Shown: positions 27,834 through 37,980, counted from the stretch's first letter. The stretch is 64,000 nt of DNA from Scytolyngbya sp. HA4215-MV1 (GCA_019359045.1 JAHHIA010000018.1:1-64000); one strand, 5' to 3'. Translations and numbers: made by a program. The notes: generated from the sequence alone by a model not told the origin.

Positions 27834-29741
27834 TCATTCCAGCAAAACTTGATAAACCCGAGTCGATTGCGCCCGCCCTTTGAGTTGCACGGTATTGATA
27901 AATTGCGTCTGAAATTGTTCTTTCGTATACTGATGAGCTTCCTCGTTGATTAAGATGCGACAAATGCCACCATCTAGGGATTTGTCATAACTTTCTAAAC
28001 GAGATGCCACATTCACGTTATCGCCGATCGTCGTATATTCCAGACGCTGTTGTCCTCCCAAACTGCCTGTAACCACTGTACCTGTGGAAATCCCCACCCG
28101 CATGGAAGGAGCCGGGAGTCCCTGTTCCTTCCAGCGTAGATTGAGCGCCTTCAAAGTGGTCGCCATTTGCACAGCACAACGAACTGCTTTTTGGGCATCT
28201 TCTGCAATTTCTTCGGGTGTGGTGCGTGGGATGGGTACGCCAAACACTGCCATGATGGCATCACCGATAAATTTATCGACTACACCGCCTTGCTCTAGTA
28301 CGATTTGAGACATAGCACTCATGTATTCATTGAGCCATAGCATCAAATCTTCAGGTTCCAATTGTTCGGAGATCGTGCTGAAGTTTTTGAGGTCGGTAAA
28401 CAGCACGGTTGCCGTGACCCGTTGTCCCAGTAACCGTCCCTCTTGCAGAAATTGGTCCCGATTTTTCCAGATGGTTTCAGCAATTTCTGGCGTGACATGC
28501 CGACCAAAGAGCTGCATTACCAGTTGTCGTTCTTCGTGTTCTTGGTTGGCAAGGTAGCCTGTAACGACGATCGCTGACCCGGCTAGGGTTAGCAGGGCAG
28601 GTACCAGCGGAATCCACCAACCCACCCAAAAGATTAGCAAGTAACTGGTGACTAGCGTTGCACCTGCCAGCGTCAACGTAAACACAGTCCAACGAGGAGA
28701 TCGTACCGTGGCACTGATTGTAGTGCCGACGATCGACCAGACCCAGATCCAGACCCATTCTATCGGCTTATTCCAGACCCGAATCAAGGGTCTTTGATTA
28801 AGTGCAGCACTGATAATTTGACTCGTGAGGTTTGCCTGCACCTCGACACCACTGGTGTTTTCTGGAGAAATAAAAGAAGCTTGACTGCTATAGGGAGTGT
28901 CAAAGAAATCATTTTTGCTAGTAGCCGTGGCACCAATCAAGACAATGCGATCGCGTGCCCAATTCGCTTCTAATTTGTCTTGGAAAATATCTCTGGCTGA
29001 AACAATGCGAAACGTGCGGGCGGGACCGCGATAGTTCAGCAGGATTTGGTAACCCCCATCATCCGCATTTACATACGCACCATCATTGGAATTAAACAGG
29101 GGAAAGATAGAAGAACCTAACTTGAGGTCTTCGGAATTTGGAGCAGTTTCTGGCTCAACATTTTTAGCTTTTAGATACAGAAGGGCAATCTTCAACCCAA
29201 AACTTTCGAGCGGTTCTTCTGTTTCACTGGTCAGATAAAGATAGCTGCGTCGAACTTTGCCATCCGCATCCCGGGGGACATCATTTGCCCCAATTTGCCC
29301 CCTTTTTTGCAAAACTGGAGCCGGAGGAATTGCTGAACTGATCGCATCTCCCGTATGTTTTGTAATGCCAATCAAATTTGGGGTGGTTGAAAACACCTCG
29401 GTTAGCTTTTCAGTGCCTCTTCCTTCAGTGAGGTTGCGATAAAGATCTAACCCGATCGCCCGAGGCTGCTGTTGTCTAATTTTTTTGAGCAGAGTTGCTA
29501 ATTGTTCATCTGAGAGAATGGTACCGTAGGTTTGAATATCGGTCTCATCAATGCCAACAATCACGATACGATCGTCTGGCTTTTCCGCGGGACGCAGCTG
29601 AAATGCCATATCCAGGGCCGTCCATTCCCACAACTGCAAGATACCCGTCAGACGCAACATAATAACGGCCATGGTTACCGTTGGAGCGATAAATAATAAA
29701 CCGCGCCATTCCCAAAGTTGTTGTCTAACTTTTGCCCACAT
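27834..29741 (-). CDS. CHASE2-domain class III adenylate/guanylate cyclase
   Basis: 635 aa. One N-terminal transmembrane helix (about 16-32), an extracytoplasmic CHASE2 sensor (about 40-310: DDRIVIVGIDETDIQTYGTI near its start), a cluster of three transmembrane helices (about 325-395), then a class III cyclase catalytic domain (about 430-630). The metal-binding aspartates are in LFTDLKNFS and in FIGDAIMAVFG, and the purine/transition-state segment is EYTTIGDNVNVASRLE. It should make cAMP (or cGMP) in response to an unknown periplasmic signal. It lies upstream of DUF928 on the same strand. Confidence 0.92.
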   Translation of the reverse strand: MWAKVRQQLWEWRGLLFIAPTVTMAVIMLRLTGILQLWEWTALDMAFQLRPAEKPDDRIVIVGIDETDIQTYGTILSDEQLATLLKKIRQQQPRAIGLDLYRNLTEGRGTEKLTEVFSTTPNLIGITKHTGDAISSAIPPAPVLQKRGQIGANDVPRDADGKVRRSYLYLTSETEEPLESFGLKIALLYLKAKNVEPETAPNSEDLKLGSSIFPLFNSNDGAYVNADDGGYQILLNYRGPARTFRIVSARDIFQDKLEANWARDRIVLIGATATSKNDFFDTPYSSQASFISPENTSGVEVQANLTSQIISAALNQRPLIRVWNKPIEWVWIWVWSIVGTTISATVRSPRWTVFTLTLAGATLVTSYLLIFWVGWWIPLVPALLTLAGSAIVVTGYLANQEHEERQLVMQLFGRHVTPEIAETIWKNRDQFLQEGRLLGQRVTATVLFTDLKNFSTISEQLEPEDLMLWLNEYMSAMSQIVLEQGGVVDKFIGDAIMAVFGVPIPRTTPEEIAEDAQKAVRCAVQMATTLKALNLRWKEQGLPAPSMRVGISTGTVVTGSLGGQQRLEYTTIGDNVNVASRLESYDKSLDGGICRILINEEAHQYTKEQFQTQFINTVQLKGRAQSTRVYQVLLE

Positions 29742-30050
29742 GAGTCAGGGTAAGCTCTAGAGATTAAGCTCTAAATGATAGCTTCCCTTGAGAAATTAAT
29801 CTATTGGCGATTCCAGCCGTTTTCCCTTGGACGAGTCACACTCATCACTCATCGACCCATCTCCCCATCCACACTATTCACTACAACTGTGGTTGATTCG
29901 CCTGAAACTGACGGTCGGACTTTGACGGGTTGCATCTTTACTTAACGATCGACAAAGCTTTCAACGTATCTGCCTATTTAGCACAGTAAAATAATCTCCC
30001 GGTGAACCCGCTCCTCCCTTCCTACCTTCTACCCTCTAGTTTCCACCCTC
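29742..30050. other. Divergent promoter region
   Basis: No gene. Separates the divergent cyclase and aminotransferase genes. The last 50 nt before the aminotransferase ATG are a pyrimidine-rich tract with no Shine-Dalgarno sequence. Confidence 0.4.
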
Positions 30051-31373
30051 ATGCAAGACACCAACCCTTCAAAATTGAATCTTGAGCCGTATTGGATGCC
30101 TTTTACCGCTAATCGGCACTTTAAGGCAAATCCTCGTTTATTTGTTGCGGCACAAGGAATGCACTACACCACTGCGGATGGGCGTCGTGTGTTGGATGGA
30201 ACCGGAGGGCTATGGTGCGTCAATGCGGGGCATAGCCGCCCCGAAATCGCCCAGGCAATCCATGACCAGGTAATGACGTTGGACTATGCCCCCGCCTTTC
30301 AGATGGGGCATCCCGGTGCGTTTGAACTCGCCGACCGTCTGAAAAACATGATGCCGGGTGACCTCGACTACATCTTTTATGGCAACTCTGGCTCAGAGGC
30401 AGTGGAAACCGCGTTGAAGATCGCGATCGCTTACCACCGGATGCGCGGCGAAGCCAGCCGTACTCGTCTGATTGGACGTGAACGGGGCTACCATGGGGTT
30501 TGCTTTGGCGGCACCTCTGTCGGCGGCATTGCCCCGGTGCGTAAATTTTTTGGTAGCTTGCTCCCTGGCGTTGATCACCTACCCCATACCCATAATTTGG
30601 AGCAGAATGCCTTCAGCCGCGGACAGCCCGAATGGGGTGCTCACCTAGCAGACGAACTAGAACGTCTGGTTGCTCTGCATGATGCTTCCACTATTGCTGC
30701 CGTTATTGTTGAACCGATCGCGGGTTCCACGGGTGTACTCATTCCGCCCAAAGGCTATCTGGAGCGGCTTCGGGCAATTTGTGACAAGCATGGCATCTTG
30801 CTCATTTTTGATGAAGTGATTACTGGCTTCGGACGATTGGGTTCTAGCTTCGCAGTGAATTATTTTGGCATCCAGCCCGATCTGGTCACAGTTGCCAAAG
30901 GTATCACCAATGGAACAGTTCCCATGGGCGCAGTCTTTGCCCGCAAAGGTATTTATGATGCCTTTATGCAGGGACCAGAAGCAGCTGTCGAATTATTCCA
31001 TGGATACACCTACTCCGGACACCCCGTCGCTTGTGCCGCAGCCCTTGCCACCCTCGATATTTACCAAAAAGAAGGTATTTTCGATCGTGCTCACTCCCTA
31101 TCTACCTATTGGGAAGATGCGATCCATTCACTCAAGGGTTTACCCCATGTCATCGACCTACGAAATCTGGGCTTAGTGGGAGCCATCGAGTTTGAACCCA
31201 TCCCCGGTAAGCCTGGCAGTCGTGCCTTCGACTGTTTTCTGCGCTGTTATGAACAGGGTCTCCTCATTCGCCAGACTGGTGACATCATCGCCCTCTCCCC
31301 CCCCCTAATCATCGAAAAATCTCACATCGATCAGCTTTTCGAGACCCTCAGTTCGGTGATTCAAACGCTTTGA
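30051..31373 (+). CDS. Class III omega-aminotransferase (beta-alanine--pyruvate transaminase type)
   Basis: 440 aa, a PLP fold-type I aminotransferase. NSGSEAVETALKIA (112-125) binds the cofactor phosphate, Asp254 (FDEV) contacts the pyridine nitrogen and Lys283 (TVAKGITNG) is the Schiff-base lysine. The N-terminus (YWMPFTANRHFKANPRLF) and the RxG-type GLLIRQTGDIIALSPPLI segment are those of omega-amino acid:pyruvate aminotransferases. Exact amine donor cannot be told from sequence. DUF554 starts 4 nt downstream, so the two are almost certainly co-transcribed. Confidence 0.88.
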   Translation: MQDTNPSKLNLEPYWMPFTANRHFKANPRLFVAAQGMHYTTADGRRVLDGTGGLWCVNAGHSRPEIAQAIHDQVMTLDYAPAFQMGHPGAFELADRLKNMMPGDLDYIFYGNSGSEAVETALKIAIAYHRMRGEASRTRLIGRERGYHGVCFGGTSVGGIAPVRKFFGSLLPGVDHLPHTHNLEQNAFSRGQPEWGAHLADELERLVALHDASTIAAVIVEPIAGSTGVLIPPKGYLERLRAICDKHGILLIFDEVITGFGRLGSSFAVNYFGIQPDLVTVAKGITNGTVPMGAVFARKGIYDAFMQGPEAAVELFHGYTYSGHPVACAAALATLDIYQKEGIFDRAHSLSTYWEDAIHSLKGLPHVIDLRNLGLVGAIEFEPIPGKPGSRAFDCFLRCYEQGLLIRQTGDIIALSPPLIIEKSHIDQLFETLSSVIQTL

Positions 31374-31377
31374 AGCT

Positions 31378-32169
31378 ATGCCACTCACTTTTTGGGCAAA
31401 AACCAGCGGCACTTGGATCAACGCCGCCACCGTCTTCATGGGCACCTATTTGGGGCTACTCCTGCAAGGACGCTTGCCCCTCCCCATGATCACCATCCTG
31501 ACCCAAGGGGTGGGGCTAATCACGCTCGCCATCGGCTTCAGCATGGCAACGAGTCTGGGCAAAGTCAAAATTGGATCGATGGACGGGATCATCCTTGCTC
31601 TGTTCGCGATCGTTCTCGGCGGCATCCTGGGCGAATGGCTGAAAATCGAAAATCGCCTTACCCAACTCGGCAACTGGCTTAAAGCGCGTCTTCATGGCAG
31701 AGGTCGCTTTACCGAGGGCTTCGTCGCTGCCAGCCTACTCTTTTGCGTGGGACCGCTCACCCTGCTTGGCAGTTTCAACAACGGACTCACGGGCAATAAC
31801 ACTTTACTCAGCCTCAAAGCCACCATGGATGGTATTGCCGCGATCGCCCTCACTAGCAGCTTTGGCATAGGTGTCGGCTTCTCCGTGATTGTCATCCTTC
31901 TGTACCAGGGTGGGCTCTCTCTCCTTGCCGCCGAACTGGCACAAACCCTCCCTCACCCCAGCACCAGTCCCTCGGTCCTGCTGCTCACGGGGGTGGGTGG
32001 CTTAATGATCCTCGGTATCGGACTCAATTTGCTGGAAATTGCCCAAATTCGCGTCGCTTCCTTTTTACCAGCCTTGTTCCTGGCACCTGTCGCTTATGAG
32101 ATCGTCGTAAAAGGGATAGTTTATTTTTCTATCCTGTGCCAGAGGACGACTCCCTCAATCTGCCTCTAA
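31378..32169 (+). CDS. DUF554 family membrane protein (YdfK-like)
   Basis: 263 aa with about seven transmembrane helices. The start (WAKTSGTWINAATVFMGTYLGLLLQGRLP) and the glycine-rich GPLTLLGSFNNGLTGNNTLLSLKATMDGIAAIALTSSFGIGVGFS core identify DUF554. No function is established. It starts 4 nt after the aminotransferase and may move a related amine or amino acid, which is speculation from coupling. Confidence 0.82.
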   Translation: MPLTFWAKTSGTWINAATVFMGTYLGLLLQGRLPLPMITILTQGVGLITLAIGFSMATSLGKVKIGSMDGIILALFAIVLGGILGEWLKIENRLTQLGNWLKARLHGRGRFTEGFVAASLLFCVGPLTLLGSFNNGLTGNNTLLSLKATMDGIAAIALTSSFGIGVGFSVIVILLYQGGLSLLAAELAQTLPHPSTSPSVLLLTGVGGLMILGIGLNLLEIAQIRVASFLPALFLAPVAYEIVVKGIVYFSILCQRTTPSICL

Positions 32170-32243
32170 GCTGCAACGAGCAAGTCTGCAACACATAGGA
32201 CTCACATTGGGGATACACGAGCAGATAAGGTTCTAGACATATC

Positions 32244-32286
32244 GGTATTTTTGAACGCTTTGCCTCGCAAAGCGTTCAAAAATACC
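32244..32286. terminator. Perfect 20-bp hairpin between DUF554 and SIMPL genes
   Basis: GGTATTTTTGAACGCTTTGC, loop CTC, then its exact complement ending AAAAATACC. The T-run and A-run are inside the stem, so it resembles a bidirectional terminator or a dispersed palindromic repeat. It lies 75 nt after the DUF554 stop. Confidence 0.6.
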
Positions 32287-32337
32287 AACAGTACCTTTGA
32301 AACACAACCAAACTATTTCTAGAGGAGATTTTTCAAC

Positions 32338-33192
32338 ATGGGAAAATCCTTAATTCTTCCCTTGTTTGCGACGATCGCCCTGAGCAACGGTCTAGGAGGA
32401 GCGATCACCCAGCCGGGTTTCGCCCAGAGCCAACCTGCTCCTCCTTCCACCCCACCCTCCAGGGAAGAGCCACTCCAACTGGGGCAACCCAATACTGGGC
32501 TGTCTCCCCAACTCATCACCCCACAACGAGCCGTGACCATCATTGGACAGGGACAAGTAACCGCTCCCGCAGACATCGCCCAGCTTGAGTTTACCTTGGG
32601 CAGCCAAACCGACTTCAGTGATAAAACTTCTGCGAACTCGCCACTCTCCATCGAAGACAAGCGTCAAGCGATCGAAACCGCGATGCAGCCGATCGTCAAT
32701 GCCCTGCTGGAACTGCAGATCACCAAAAGCGACCTGACCCTACAAACCAATGCGCTGGAAAGTCCCAAATTACGTGTACAAATCAACAAACCTACCCAGG
32801 AGCGCTTACAACAAATTGTTTCAGTTGTCGATCGAGCTGCCAAAGCCAATCGCCAATTTTTTGTCCAAAGTATTGGAGCCGCTTACAGCATCAACAATTG
32901 TCAACCGCTGGAACGAGTTGCCCGTCGTCTCGCCATCAACGATGCTCAAACCCAGATCAAAATCCTGGCGATTGATCTGAATGTGTCACTGGGCGAACTC
33001 CTGTTTGCAACAGCCTTTCCACTCTCTGGTTCACCCGCAGCCTTTTCTAACTGTGGTAGTAAAGTCAGTACTCCCGCTCCTAATTTGATTGTGCCAGATG
33101 AAAACACCTTTCCTCCTTACAGCCCCTCCGACCCGATCGAGGTCAAAGTCAGAAGTCAGATGAGTCTCACCTACACAATCCAGTCCAGATGA
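32338..33192 (+). CDS. SIMPL domain (DUF541) secreted protein
   Basis: 284 aa. A signal peptide (about 1-27, ending near GFAQS) is followed by a short proline-rich linker and the SIMPL domain from about 62 (AVTIIGQGQVTAPADIAQLEFTLG) to the C-terminus, with the characteristic SYSINN-like stretch AAYSINNCQPLERVARRLAINDAQTQIKILA. Periplasmic SIMPL proteins are linked to oxidative stress tolerance and signalling, but their biochemical role is unclear. The ATG follows AGAGGAGA at 9-10 nt. It is a single-gene unit. Confidence 0.82.
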   Translation: MGKSLILPLFATIALSNGLGGAITQPGFAQSQPAPPSTPPSREEPLQLGQPNTGLSPQLITPQRAVTIIGQGQVTAPADIAQLEFTLGSQTDFSDKTSANSPLSIEDKRQAIETAMQPIVNALLELQITKSDLTLQTNALESPKLRVQINKPTQERLQQIVSVVDRAAKANRQFFVQSIGAAYSINNCQPLERVARRLAINDAQTQIKILAIDLNVSLGELLFATAFPLSGSPAAFSNCGSKVSTPAPNLIVPDENTFPPYSPSDPIEVKVRSQMSLTYTIQSR

Positions 33193-33447
33193 ACTTTTTC
33201 GCCTGTATTCGCAATCCTTAGTCTTCTCATTCACTCATCTCTATTGTCAGGCTTCAAATCTAGCGTCCAACGAACAATCCAATCACTAGCGTCCAGTTCC
33301 TATCGCCTCTTGCAATTGGACAAAACCATGGCTGAAAACTGCAAGAAACTCCACATAAAACCTAAACGACAACCCTTTTTCTCATGCCTTACATTGTGTT
33401 CAGAAGGTTCATTATTCCTAATCACAAGCCCATTCATAACTCGTCCT

Positions 33448-33663
33448 ATGGAATTCTCATTTGCTCCCGTTCCTGATGCATCCACTCCTTTTTTGCAGCA
33501 ATTCTTTTTCAGCAGCCAGCCACCTGCTGTTGCCAATCAAACTTCAACCAAAGCTAACAATCTGGTAGAGCAGCGTCATGGCATCAACTATCGCCTGGGA
33601 GCAATTCACTGCCACGCATCATCGAATTCCTCTGAGTTAGAAACCCTAATGCGGTTCATCTAA
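33448..33663 (+). CDS. Doubtful 71-aa ORF
   Basis: ATG 33448 opens MEFSFAPVPDASTPFLQQF and runs to TAA, overlapping the 3' end of the convergent REC-GGDEF gene by 18 nt. Amino acid composition is protein-like but no family is recognised and there is no Shine-Dalgarno sequence. The frame stays open upstream to 33244, though that part looks non-coding. Confidence 0.22.
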   Translation: MEFSFAPVPDASTPFLQQFFFSSQPPAVANQTSTKANNLVEQRHGINYRLGAIHCHASSNSSELETLMRFI

Positions 33664-34611
33664 ACAAGTGGCAGCATGGAGACAATAGCGATCGCGTCCC
33701 TCATGTTTTGCTTGATAAAGCGCTTCATCTGCTGCCTTAATCAACGCAGATTCCGAAACCTCTGATGCTGGAGACTGGGTGGCAATCCCCAAACTCAGCG
33801 TAACGACTTGGCTAATCGGCGACGCCAGATGGGGCAATGCCAGATTTTTCACATGCATCTGAATTTCTTCGGCAACCCGCACAGCCCCGCGACTCGGTGT
33901 ATTCGGCAAAACCACCACAAATTCTTCCCCACCATACCGGGCAACCAAATCAGTGGAACGCTTCGCTGCCCGACTGATTGCCTCTGCTACCTGTTGCAAG
34001 CACTTGTCTCCCGCCTGATGCCCATAAGTATCGTTATAAATTTTAAAGTGATCCACATCACAGAGAATTAAAGAAATAGGTCCCTGCTCCCGGCTCATTC
34101 GTTGCCATTCTCGATAAAGATACTTGTCGAAATAGCGACGGTTTGCCAAGTGAGTCAATCCATCGGAGCCTGCCAGTCTTTGCAACTCCAGATTTGCAGC
34201 TTCTAATTGTTGATAGAGCCGGAGTTGATTGATTAAGCGACGAACCCGATGGCAGAGGACAGGCCAATGGATCGGTTTGGTCACGTAATCTGCTGCACCG
34301 ACTTCAAACGCGCGATCAACCGAAGCCTTATCCTCTAAGCCCGTAATAATGAGTACTGGCGTCCGATTTGCTTCTGGCAATTTTTGGAGCTGAAGGCAAC
34401 ACTCAAACCCATCCATAATTGGCATCATGGCATCCAGCAGGACAATATCTGGACGCAGTCGAGTATAGATTTCTAAACATTCTTGTCCGTTACTCGCTTC
34501 CGCCACCCGATACCCTTGTTTCTCCATCGCCCGCCGCAGCAAAATCCGCATCGTGGAGTCATCATCCACAACCAAAACTAATGGTAAAGATTGCTCAGAG
34601 GCGAGAATCAT
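33646..34611 (-). CDS. Response regulator with GGDEF domain (diguanylate cyclase, PleD-like)
   Basis: 321 aa. The receiver domain (about 10-128) has acidic residues Asp16-Asp18, phosphoacceptor Asp60 (LLDAMMP) and Lys112 (YVTKP). A linker helix leads to the GGDEF domain (about 145-315) with active motif GGEEF at 227-231. An RxxD inhibitory site (Arg218-Asp221) lies five residues before it, so product feedback inhibition is expected. It should make c-di-GMP when phosphorylated. It lies 8 nt after the Hpt gene, which is probably its phosphodonor. The HD-GYP protein elsewhere in the window would act in the opposite direction on c-di-GMP. Confidence 0.93.
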   Translation of the reverse strand: MILASEQSLPLVLVVDDDSTMRILLRRAMEKQGYRVAEASNGQECLEIYTRLRPDIVLLDAMMPIMDGFECCLQLQKLPEANRTPVLIITGLEDKASVDRAFEVGAADYVTKPIHWPVLCHRVRRLINQLRLYQQLEAANLELQRLAGSDGLTHLANRRYFDKYLYREWQRMSREQGPISLILCDVDHFKIYNDTYGHQAGDKCLQQVAEAISRAAKRSTDLVARYGGEEFVVVLPNTPSRGAVRVAEEIQMHVKNLALPHLASPISQVVTLSLGIATQSPASEVSESALIKAADEALYQAKHEGRDRYCLHAATCLDEPH

Positions 34612-34619
34612 GGTTATCC

Positions 34620-34973
34620 CTACTGAATAACCTGTTCTAGGGCAGCTTTGGCTTTAGCATATTCCTGGGCAACAGCCTCTCCGCGATCGAGCGGAATGCC
34701 TGTCGCCCCAGCTTTGCCTAATTCTTCCAATTCGTTACAAAGCTCGGTCAGCGTCACAGCCCCCAGCACCGTACTGGTTGATTTGAGCGTATGGGCTGCA
34801 TGTTGCAATTTCTTTGCATCTCCTTGCAATACAGCAAGTTGTATATCCTGAATCAGTTTTGGCGCTTCTTCAAAATAACTATCCAAAACTTCTTGCAAAA
34901 ATTCGTAATCCCCCCCTTCGCTGATCCCTAAAAAGGTCTGCCAGGCTTCACGGTCGATAATCGGTTTGCTCAT
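34620..34973 (-). CDS. Hpt (histidine phosphotransfer) domain protein
   Basis: 117 aa, a stand-alone Hpt domain forming a helical bundle. The phosphoacceptor is His61 in AAHTLKSTSTVLGA. Such proteins relay phosphate between the receiver domain of a hybrid kinase and a terminal response regulator. Translation ends 8 nt before the REC-GGDEF gene, which implies a two-gene phosphorelay operon feeding c-di-GMP synthesis. The hybrid kinase is not in the window. Confidence 0.9.
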   Translation of the reverse strand: MSKPIIDREAWQTFLGISEGGDYEFLQEVLDSYFEEAPKLIQDIQLAVLQGDAKKLQHAAHTLKSTSTVLGAVTLTELCNELEELGKAGATGIPLDRGEAVAQEYAKAKAALEQVIQ

Positions 34974-35544
34974 ACTTGACGACTCTTAATAACTTCTTAA
35001 ACCCAACGAATACGGAATATGATTTATTTGTACAATATTTTTTATCCCGCTTAGGGTTTTCTCGATCGAGAATCAGATCGGCATCACAACCTGCTTGACT
35101 TAACCGAAGCTAGCATGAAGAGCATAGGGCAAAGTAAGCAAGCGTATTTTCCCTCATCTCTTCAATTTCTATGGATTGATCCCTCACAAGTTCCTCAAAT
35201 TCTTGATTTATAAAAGAACTATAGAGACTTGGAACCACTCAGTTATAAATTGAAGATTCCCTAGATTTATCCCCCGATCGCATTTCAACAAAAGTTGGGG
35301 TTTTATCATCTGATTAAAGAGTGCATGGCAAGTGTGTGTTTCGACCCTCAACATGCCCCTGCCCGATCTATTTGCCAAGCCCTTGATCAGTTCCTCCTTC
35401 AAACAAGTCTCTGATTTGAGCCGCCTTGTGAGTTCGCCACTCACAACGTGGGTTTAGATTGGGCATCCGTGCGGCACATGATTTCTCAATTCGGTGTCCC
35501 AATCCATCTACATCCATCAATCAGAAGTCGCAGAGGTCAAGGTT
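34974..35544. other. Intergenic region upstream of ppsA
   Basis: About 570 nt between the divergent Hpt gene and ppsA, with no supported gene. A small inverted repeat, TTGTGAG-TTCGCCA-CTCACAA, lies around 35430-35450. GTG 35494 is in frame with ppsA and could extend it by 17 residues, but no ribosome binding site precedes it. Confidence 0.35.
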
Positions 35545-37980
35545 ATGGTGCAGGCAATTGTGAATACTCAAAATTCCTCTAAGGCACGCGAAAATTCCTT
35601 TGTCTTACAGTTTCGGGAAGTTGGGATTGTAGATATTCCCCTGGTAGGAGGCAAGAATGCTTCCTTAGGTGAAATGCTGCAACAACTTACCCCGCAGGGG
35701 ATTGGTGTACCCGATGGTTTCGCTACTACTGCCTATGCTTATCGGTATTTCATTGAAATCGCGGGGTTAGAAAAACGGCTGCGTGCCCTCTTTGCGGAAT
35801 TGGATGTAGAAGATGTGCTGAGTTTGCGCGAAGTGGGAAAGCAAGCTCGATCATTGATTTTGCAAACCCCATTCCCTGACGAGTTACAAGAAGCGATCGT
35901 GAAGGCATATCGCAAACTCTGCCAGCGCTACGGAGAGGACACGGATGTCGCAGTTCGTTCTAGTGCCACTGCCGAAGACTTGCCCGATGCTAGCTTTGCT
36001 GGGCAACAAGAAACCTATCTCAATGTCCATGGGGTAAGGGGGGTACTGGAAGCTTGCCACAAGTGTTTTGCTTCTATTTTCACCGATCGTGCCATTTCCT
36101 ATCGGCAGATCAAGGGATTTGACCACTTTGAAGTTGCCCTCTCGGTGGGGGTGCAAAAGATGGTGCGTTCGGACTTGGCAGCCTCAGGTGTGATGTTTTC
36201 GATCGACACCGAAACCGGCTTCAAAGATGCGGCACTGATCACTGCTGCCTACGGTTTGGGCGAAAACGTAGTACAAGGAGCGGTGAATCCGGATGAATAT
36301 CTGGTCTTTAAGCCAACTCTACAACAGGGCTTCACACCGATTTTAGAAAAACGGCTGGGTTCCAAAGAAATTAAAATGGTCTACGATTTGGGCGGTTCCA
36401 AGCTGACCAAAAATGTGTCTGTTTCCCCTGAAGAACGCCGGCAATTTGCCCTAACGAATGACGAAATTCTCACTCTGGCACAGTGGGCATGTGACATTGA
36501 AGCTCACTATTCAAAGGTGCGGGGGCTTTATACCCCCATGGACATCGAATGGGCAAAAGACGGCATCACAGGTGAGTTATTTATCGTGCAGGCACGTCCT
36601 GAAACGGTGCAGTCCCAGCGAGCACAAAATCTTTTGCGAAGCTACGAACTCAAACAAAAGGGACAGGTTTTGGCAACTGGGCGTGCTGTCGGCGAAATGA
36701 TTGGTCAAGGCAAAGCGAGAGTCATTTTAGATGTACACAAAATTGACCAGTTTCAGGCTGGCGAAGTGTTGGTGACCAACCGCACTGACCCTGACTGGGA
36801 ACCGATTATGAAAAAAGCCAGTGCGATCGTCACCAATCAGGGAGGACGCACTTGCCATGCTGCCATCATTGCCAGAGAAATGGGGATTCCAGCGATCGTC
36901 GGTTGCAGCAATGCCACTTCGGTGATCCAAACGGGACAGGAGGTGACCGTGTCTTGTGCTGGAGGTGAAGAGGGACAAGTCTACCAGGGATTGCTGCCCT
37001 TTGAAATTAAAGAAGTGGCACTGGAAAACTTACCCCGTACCCGCACCCAAATCTTAATGAATGTGGGCAATCCTCAAGAAGCCTTCGGTTTATCAGCGAT
37101 TCCCAATGATGGGGTGGGGCTTGCCCGGATGGAGTTCATCATTGCCAACCATATCCAGGCTCACCCACTAGCGCTACTTCACTTCGACCAGCTAGAAGAT
37201 GAACTCGCCCGCTATAAAATTGCCGAGTTGACGGCTCAGTACGAGAATAAAGCCACTTTCTTTGTCGATCGATTGGCGCATGGAATTGGGACAATCGCCG
37301 CTGCCTTCTATCCCAAACCTGTTGTGGTTCGCCTATCGGACTTCAAGAGCAACGAATATGCCAATTTGCTCGGTGGTCGGCAATTTGAGCCGAAAGAAGA
37401 AAATCCCATGATTGGTTGGCGAGGTGCTTCGCGCTACTATGACGATCGCTACCGTGAAGGGTTTGCCCTAGAATGCCAGGCAATGAAGCGAGTGCGGGAT
37501 GACATGGGCTTGACCAACGTCATTCTTATGGTGCCTTTCTGCCGAACGCCGGACGAAGGTCGCCGAGTACTGGCAGAAATGGCAAAACATGGGTTAGTGC
37601 AGGGTGAAAATGGGCTGCAAGTCTACGTCATGTGCGAACTTCCTAGCAACGTGGCGCTAGCGGACGAGTTTAGTCAGGTATTCGATGGCTTTTCGATCGG
37701 TTCGAATGACCTGACTCAACTGACTTTGGGACTCGATCGCGACTCGGCTCTGGTTGCCCATCTGTTTGATGAACGCAACGAAGCAGTCAAGCGCATGGTT
37801 GCCCAAGCGATCGCCACTGCCAAAGCCCAGGGACGCAAGATCGGCATCTGCGGTCAGGCTCCTAGCGACTATCCAGAGTTTGCTCGCTTTCTGGTTGAAC
37901 AAGGCATTGATTCCATCAGCCTCAACCCCGACTCGGTCTTGAAGACACTGCTGGAAATTGCCCAGGTCGAAAAGGGCTGA
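35545..37980 (+). CDS. ppsA: Phosphoenolpyruvate synthase (pyruvate, water dikinase)
   Basis: 811 aa from ATG 35545, preferred over GTG 35494 because GAGGTCAAGG precedes it. Makes PEP from pyruvate and ATP in gluconeogenesis. Domains in order: N-terminal ATP-grasp (FREVGIVDIPLVGGKNASLGEML onward, with AVRSSATAEDLPDASFAGQQET), the swivelling phosphohistidine domain with His438 in GGRTCHAAIIARE, and the C-terminal PEP/pyruvate TIM barrel with VMCELPSNV and GSNDLTQLTLGLDRDS. All catalytic signatures are intact. It stands alone. Confidence 0.95.
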   Translation: MVQAIVNTQNSSKARENSFVLQFREVGIVDIPLVGGKNASLGEMLQQLTPQGIGVPDGFATTAYAYRYFIEIAGLEKRLRALFAELDVEDVLSLREVGKQARSLILQTPFPDELQEAIVKAYRKLCQRYGEDTDVAVRSSATAEDLPDASFAGQQETYLNVHGVRGVLEACHKCFASIFTDRAISYRQIKGFDHFEVALSVGVQKMVRSDLAASGVMFSIDTETGFKDAALITAAYGLGENVVQGAVNPDEYLVFKPTLQQGFTPILEKRLGSKEIKMVYDLGGSKLTKNVSVSPEERRQFALTNDEILTLAQWACDIEAHYSKVRGLYTPMDIEWAKDGITGELFIVQARPETVQSQRAQNLLRSYELKQKGQVLATGRAVGEMIGQGKARVILDVHKIDQFQAGEVLVTNRTDPDWEPIMKKASAIVTNQGGRTCHAAIIAREMGIPAIVGCSNATSVIQTGQEVTVSCAGGEEGQVYQGLLPFEIKEVALENLPRTRTQILMNVGNPQEAFGLSAIPNDGVGLARMEFIIANHIQAHPLALLHFDQLEDELARYKIAELTAQYENKATFFVDRLAHGIGTIAAAFYPKPVVVRLSDFKSNEYANLLGGRQFEPKEENPMIGWRGASRYYDDRYREGFALECQAMKRVRDDMGLTNVILMVPFCRTPDEGRRVLAEMAKHGLVQGENGLQVYVMCELPSNVALADEFSQVFDGFSIGSNDLTQLTLGLDRDSALVAHLFDERNEAVKRMVAQAIATAKAQGRKIGICGQAPSDYPEFARFLVEQGIDSISLNPDSVLKTLLEIAQVEKG

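Noticed and set aside
33244-33447. N-terminal extension of the doubtful frame at 33448
   Set aside because: No start signal and no protein-like pattern; only the second half looks even slightly coding.
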